The position numbers and the translations under genes were made by a program. From Chitinophagaceae bacterium (GTDB taxonomy: Bacteria; Bacteroidota; Bacteroidia; Chitinophagales; Chitinophagaceae): a DNA stretch of 64,000 nucleotides. Shown here in pieces: positions 60,908 through 64,000 of the stretch (within the stretch, counting starts at the first letter, position 1; each line of letters starts with the position of its first letter). The DNA is taken from NCBI GenBank assembly GCA_021151685.1, contig JAGKWS010000008.1, positions 1-64,000 of the forward strand, written 5' to 3'. The notes under the pieces are model-generated. The model was not told the origin of the DNA, did not search any database, and saw nothing but the letters and a program-made list of their open reading frames with translations.

Positions 60908-61603
60908 CTATTTTTTTTCGGGTAATATTAAATTGTAGTCAATTTCTACTTGCCCCTTGGGGCCATCTTCAAAAAAATGCTGAATTGGATTGTTGCGCAG
61001 ACTCAGCATACGTTCCCTGTTCACTTCTTCAGCAGTTTCAAGGTTTTTCGAATTCAGGATACCTAATACGCGAGCAATAAAATCTTGTTTGGGATAGAAA
61101 AACTCTCCGTTGTCGCCAAGTGTTTTGTCTACAACAAAGCCCACATTTCTGAACATCTCCAATGTGTAGTCGCCACAAATGCCTACCAAAGTATTACAGT
61201 TCATTTGGTTGGTCATAGATATACCGGCACGAGTCAGCAATACACTTACCCCATATCCCGCTACCGACTTGGCATTCCAAAGGGCCGATAGTTCACCTAC
61301 TCCATTGTCATAAAATTTTTTCACAACATCATGTATACGTGCATCCATATGCCCAACAGCTTTCTCTACAGGTAATGGGTGAACACCATCGGCCATCTGC
61401 ACACGAATGCCGCCAACAAGTTCGCCTTCTTCATTTTCTGCAACAACGCCGTAAATACTATCCATCTCAAGCCAAACACGATTGTTAGAGGTGATATTGG
61501 TAATTCCATAATCCTCTAACACTCTCGTGTGCCCCTTCAGATATCTTTCCGAGAGTACCAAATCATCAACAGGTCTAAAGGCCCTGAATTTTAGTTTTAA
61601 CAT
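60908..61603 (-). CDS. GNAT-fold acyltransferase-like protein, resembling autoinducer synthases
   Basis: 231 aa, no signal or TM. The pattern follows GNAT/LuxI-like enzymes: an N-terminal helix, WLEMDSIYGVVAENEEGELV then GGIRV (core strand pair), a variable loop with LPVEKAV, GVGELSALWNAKSVAGYGVS (compare the E-x-SRFxV type strand of AHL synthases), a helix, NTLVGICGDYTLEMFRNVGF and a late NGEFFYP. It lacks the textbook acetyl-CoA Q/RxxGxG loop. So an N-acyl amino acid or lactone-like product is a hypothesis, not shown. First gene of the kinase cluster, 3 bases before the 7TMR-DISM kinase gene. Confidence 0.6.
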   Translation of the reverse strand: MLKLKFRAFRPVDDLVLSERYLKGHTRVLEDYGITNITSNNRVWLEMDSIYGVVAENEEGELVGGIRVQMADGVHPLPVEKAVGHMDARIHDVVKKFYDNGVGELSALWNAKSVAGYGVSVLLTRAGISMTNQMNCNTLVGICGDYTLEMFRNVGFVVDKTLGDNGEFFYPKQDFIARVLGILNSKNLETAEEVNRERMLSLRNNPIQHFFEDGPKGQVEIDYNLILPEKK

Positions 61604-61969
61604 CGTCAGACAAAGATGTTTCGTTTCTTGAAATAAAAGGGTATGAAAGCCACAGGTGGCAGCAAAAATAACAGGGAGCGACTATTTATACAGACGCTGC
61701 ACGTATAATTTAGTAGCGAACAAGGTACACATTTTTTTGTTTTTCTCCAATTTTTCAGACGAAGTAGATATTATTATTGAATAATAAAGTTAATTAATGT
61801 GTATGTGGGCGTTTATGTTTTGGAAATGTTGTAAAAAAACAAATCGCAGAGCGAATCGTTGAATTGTTTTTATGCACCAATTTTTATGGTATTTTCCACT
61901 TATGTGTAGTTTTTTCGGAAAAAATTAAGGATAGCATGTAATAGTACAACTTTCATTTCGCCACCGTAT
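61604..61969. other. Gene-free stretch between the signalling cluster and the sugar epimerase
   Basis: 366 bases, AT-rich, no supported gene. It should hold the promoter of the signalling cluster (near-match CATCTTTG, minus strand, about 61608-61615) and the terminator of the epimerase (weak hairpin at 61841). Confidence 0.4.
61833..61857 (-). terminator. Weak terminator for the GT2-epimerase pair
   Basis: Short stem with one mismatch (GATTCGC with GCGATTT on the minus strand, 61841-61857) followed by GT7. It lies about 110 bases past the epimerase stop. Confidence 0.35.
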
Positions 61970-62890
61970 CTATTGCATGATTTGTAATAGATGTTGGTAA
62001 GTTGTATCGATACCCTTGTCAATGTCGGTGAATCTGAAATCGGGGTTTTCATTCATAATGCGCGAGTTGTCAAGATATATTGCTGGGTTATCGCTTTGTC
62101 TGCCGGGATTATAAACCACATCAAATTCTTTTTTTATTACACCTCGTATAATGCCGATGATTTCGTTTATACTTAGATGATCGTTTGACGATGCGTTGTA
62201 AATGCCTTCGGTTACGTCATACAAAGAGTGTAACATCATTTGGGCAAGGTCTTCAGCAAAAATGTAATTTCTTATTGTCTCTCCGTTACCAAATATATTG
62301 ATTTCCCTTCCTTGTATTATTCGTTCCAAAAATGTGTTGATCAGGCCTAAGCCTTTACTGGTATTTTGCCCCGGACCATAACAATTTGAAATTCTATAAA
62401 CGTCAAAACTGATACCATTTCTGATTTTGAAGTAATTTAGAAAATACTCCATTGTCAGTTTGACAATGCCATGGGGTGAGAATGGATTTTTGGGGTAATC
62501 TTCATTTGCCTTCTGTGTAGTTGTACCATATATAGTACCTGCACTGGAGGTGAAAACAACTTTTTTTATTTGCAACTCTGCCACTGTTTCCATGAAGCCA
62601 AGAAACGGAATTAGGTTCATTTCAACTTCAATTTGTGGGTTTTGCCATGTAGAGTAGGGTATAGACCCAGAAGCAAGGTAATATACTATGTCGATATTGG
62701 AAAGATATGCTCTTAGTTGTGCTTTGTTCTCTATGTCTATTTGTCTGTAGCTAACATCCTTACCTAATACACTATGTTCGTTTTTGCCAAACAAGTGGAC
62801 ATTAATACCAGGGACTGCTAACGACTTTTTTGCCAGATGAGTTCCTATGAAACCATTTGCGCCTATAATTGCGACATTCTTAAATGTCAT
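61970..62890 (-). CDS. SDR-family NAD-dependent sugar epimerase/dehydratase with His in place of catalytic Tyr
   Basis: 306 aa extended SDR. Rossmann start IIGANGFIGTHLAKKS, YYLASGSIPYSTW, VFTSSAGTIYG (catalytic Ser/Thr region), then PFSPHGIVKLTMEYFL where the usual Y-x(3)-K reads H-x(3)-K. Next are ISNCYGPGQNTSKGLG, REINIFGNGETIRNYIFAED and a C-terminal substrate lobe. Closest style is UDP-glucose 4-epimerase/UDP-glucuronate-type. It overlaps the GT2 gene by 4 bases (ATGA), so it modifies a sugar in the same glycan pathway. Tyr is one base away from the His codon. Confidence 0.9.
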   Translation of the reverse strand: MTFKNVAIIGANGFIGTHLAKKSLAVPGINVHLFGKNEHSVLGKDVSYRQIDIENKAQLRAYLSNIDIVYYLASGSIPYSTWQNPQIEVEMNLIPFLGFMETVAELQIKKVVFTSSAGTIYGTTTQKANEDYPKNPFSPHGIVKLTMEYFLNYFKIRNGISFDVYRISNCYGPGQNTSKGLGLINTFLERIIQGREINIFGNGETIRNYIFAEDLAQMMLHSLYDVTEGIYNASSNDHLSINEIIGIIRGVIKKEFDVVYNPGRQSDNPAIYLDNSRIMNENPDFRFTDIDKGIDTTYQHLLQIMQ

Positions 62891-63822
62891 ATGTTGATTG
62901 TTTTTTCAATGATTACATATGGCCTATCTCTCACTTCATCATATATGCGAACAACATATTCGCCAATGATACCAAGACAAATCAATAAAAGAGAACTAAA
63001 TAACGATATCAGTATTGCTAAAGTAGCAAAACCTTTTACAGGTACACCATGTAGCATCAACTCTATGAGAACGTATAGAGAATAAAATACCGCTATACCC
63101 AAACCAAGGAAACCAATCATAGAGATAACTCTTATTGGCATTGTTGAAAAGGAGAAAATGCCATCCATGGCAATTTTCATCAACTTTTTCAGCGTATATC
63201 CCGATTCGCCCTGCACCCTTGCATGCCGCTCATACACAACGCCTATTTGTTTGAAACCAACCCATGCACGTATTCCGCGCAGAAAAGGATTCTTTTCATT
63301 GAATCTCAGCATATTGTCCACAACCCGGCGTGTCATTACACAAAAATCGCCACTGTCAAGGGGAATATGTGTATCGCTGACGCTTTTTAGTATCCGGTAG
63401 AATGTATCGTAGCTTATTCTTTTGAGAAATGATTCTTTCCGCTTTTTCCTTACACCATAAGCTACATCATAACCATTGTCCAAATAACTGAAAAAATTGG
63501 GCAAAAGAGAAGGTGGGTCCTGCAAATCGTCATCAATAATAGCAATGTAATCTCCTGTACAGTGTGCTAACCCAGTTTTCACAGCTATTTGATGACCGAA
63601 ATTTTTAGAGAGCTTTATTCCACGTATGTACGCGTATTTTTTTGAAAGTTCTTCTATCTTAGCGTAGCTGTTATCGCGACTTCCATCGTCAATAAGTACC
63701 AACTCCAGATCCCAGCCCGATTCTAATCGTTGTGAATCAATAGCATTCAACAAATCTTGCATGAAACTTGCAGAATTGTAGATAGGAACAATAATTGATA
63801 TCTTATTTGCCATTTTATTCAT
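62887..63822 (-). CDS. Polyprenyl-phosphate-type GT2 glycosyltransferase
   Basis: 311 aa from the ATG at 63822 (MNKMANKISIIVPIYNSASF) or 63813; longer frames run through the promoter. GT2 fold with ELVLIDDGSRDNSYAKIEEL, GLAHCTGDYIAIIDDDLQDP (metal-binding DDD and QDP), and ARVQGESGYTLKKLMKIAMD. Two C-terminal TM helices (about 240-262 and 273-298). This is the GtrB/DPM-like layout: transfer of a sugar to undecaprenyl phosphate at the cytoplasmic face. The coupled epimerase would make or alter the donor sugar. Confidence 0.92.
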   Translation of the reverse strand: MNKMANKISIIVPIYNSASFMQDLLNAIDSQRLESGWDLELVLIDDGSRDNSYAKIEELSKKYAYIRGIKLSKNFGHQIAVKTGLAHCTGDYIAIIDDDLQDPPSLLPNFFSYLDNGYDVAYGVRKKRKESFLKRISYDTFYRILKSVSDTHIPLDSGDFCVMTRRVVDNMLRFNEKNPFLRGIRAWVGFKQIGVVYERHARVQGESGYTLKKLMKIAMDGIFSFSTMPIRVISMIGFLGLGIAVFYSLYVLIELMLHGVPVKGFATLAILISLFSSLLLICLGIIGEYVVRIYDEVRDRPYVIIEKTINI

Positions 63823-63879
63823 CCAAATTTTCTGAGCCGGTAGCAATATTATTGCAATGCCCGGGCATTTTATGTGGCA

Positions 63880-63887
63880 CAAAGATA
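63880..63887 (-). promoter_or_regulatory. Bacteroidota -7 promoter box for the GT2-epimerase pair
   Basis: TATCTTTG on the minus strand, 57 bases upstream of the ATG at 63822. The remaining bases to the window end show no gene. Confidence 0.45.
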
Positions 63888-64000
63888 TTAATGTATGGTA
63901 CACCTGGTATGCCTGAGGAACTGTATTGTTTTTGCTTAACAAAGCGTGCATATGTTGCTTGCAAAAACATCCCGATAATATTCTTTTGCAGCATGCAGAA

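Overview
The window looks like chromosomal DNA from a gliding-type Bacteroidota, most likely in or near the Chitinophagales; the family level is an inference. The support is two giant secreted proteins with type IX secretion (T9SS) C-terminal sorting domains, a GldB-like gliding lipoprotein, a DUF3078 outer-membrane protein, a LemA/TPM cluster, a MetH without its homocysteine domain, a 7TMR-DISM histidine kinase, and repeated TAnnTTTG promoter boxes (the Bacteroidota -7 element) close upstream of start codons. No rRNA, tRNA, CRISPR array, prophage or intact insertion sequence was found.

Layout. 1-4.9 kb: 3' part of a giant Ig-like (BIG2-type) repeat protein, cut by the window edge. 5-20 kb: mostly housekeeping and metabolic genes: WecB epimerase, VOC protein, EamA transporter, branched-chain aminotransferase, prolyl oligopeptidase, small transaldolase, acyl-CoA dehydrogenase, EGF-motif lipoprotein, DUF72, sugar nucleotidyltransferase, PAP2-like membrane protein, MetH. 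20-25 kb: DUF486 protein, an RRM protein with a long GGYNxNR tail, the lemA-TPM-TPM cluster and kynureninase. 25.0-26.1 kb: a gene-poor stretch with hairpins and a paired direct repeat. 26.1-28.8 kb: a signalling operon (lipoprotein, multi-pass membrane protein, histidine kinase, LuxR-type regulator). 28.8-40 kb: nucleoside phosphorylase, 2OG-Fe(II) oxygenase, GNAT, PadR-PspC pair, LLM oxidoreductase, MerR regulator, a ClpP paralogue, PhzF and a DegP/Q-type protease. 40.1-40.3 kb: a MITE-like nested palindrome. 40.3-45.6 kb: a second giant T9SS cargo protein, paralogous to the first but with an IPT/TIG domain and FG-GAP repeats at its N-terminus. 45.8-57 kb: GldB, DUF3078, ScpA, HldD, a His-rich membrane protein, MtgA, DUF2200, a TMTC-like membrane/TPR protein, two small unknowns, a MauE/DoxX-thioredoxin fusion and HMG-CoA lyase. 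57.2-61.6 kb: a four-gene signal-transduction cluster headed by a GNAT/autoinducer-synthase-like protein. 62-63.8 kb: an SDR sugar epimerase and a polyprenyl-phosphate-type GT2, probably the edge of a glycan locus.

How the parts fit. Cell-envelope and surface functions dominate: T9SS cargo, GldB, heptose and amino-sugar nucleotide synthesis, peptidoglycan glycosyltransfer, PspC, periplasmic protease. The best candidates for something undescribed are the acyltransferase-like/7TMR-DISM kinase/REC-kinase/CheY cluster, the lipoprotein-membrane sensor-kinase operon, and the structured non-coding regions near 25-26 kb and 40.2 kb.
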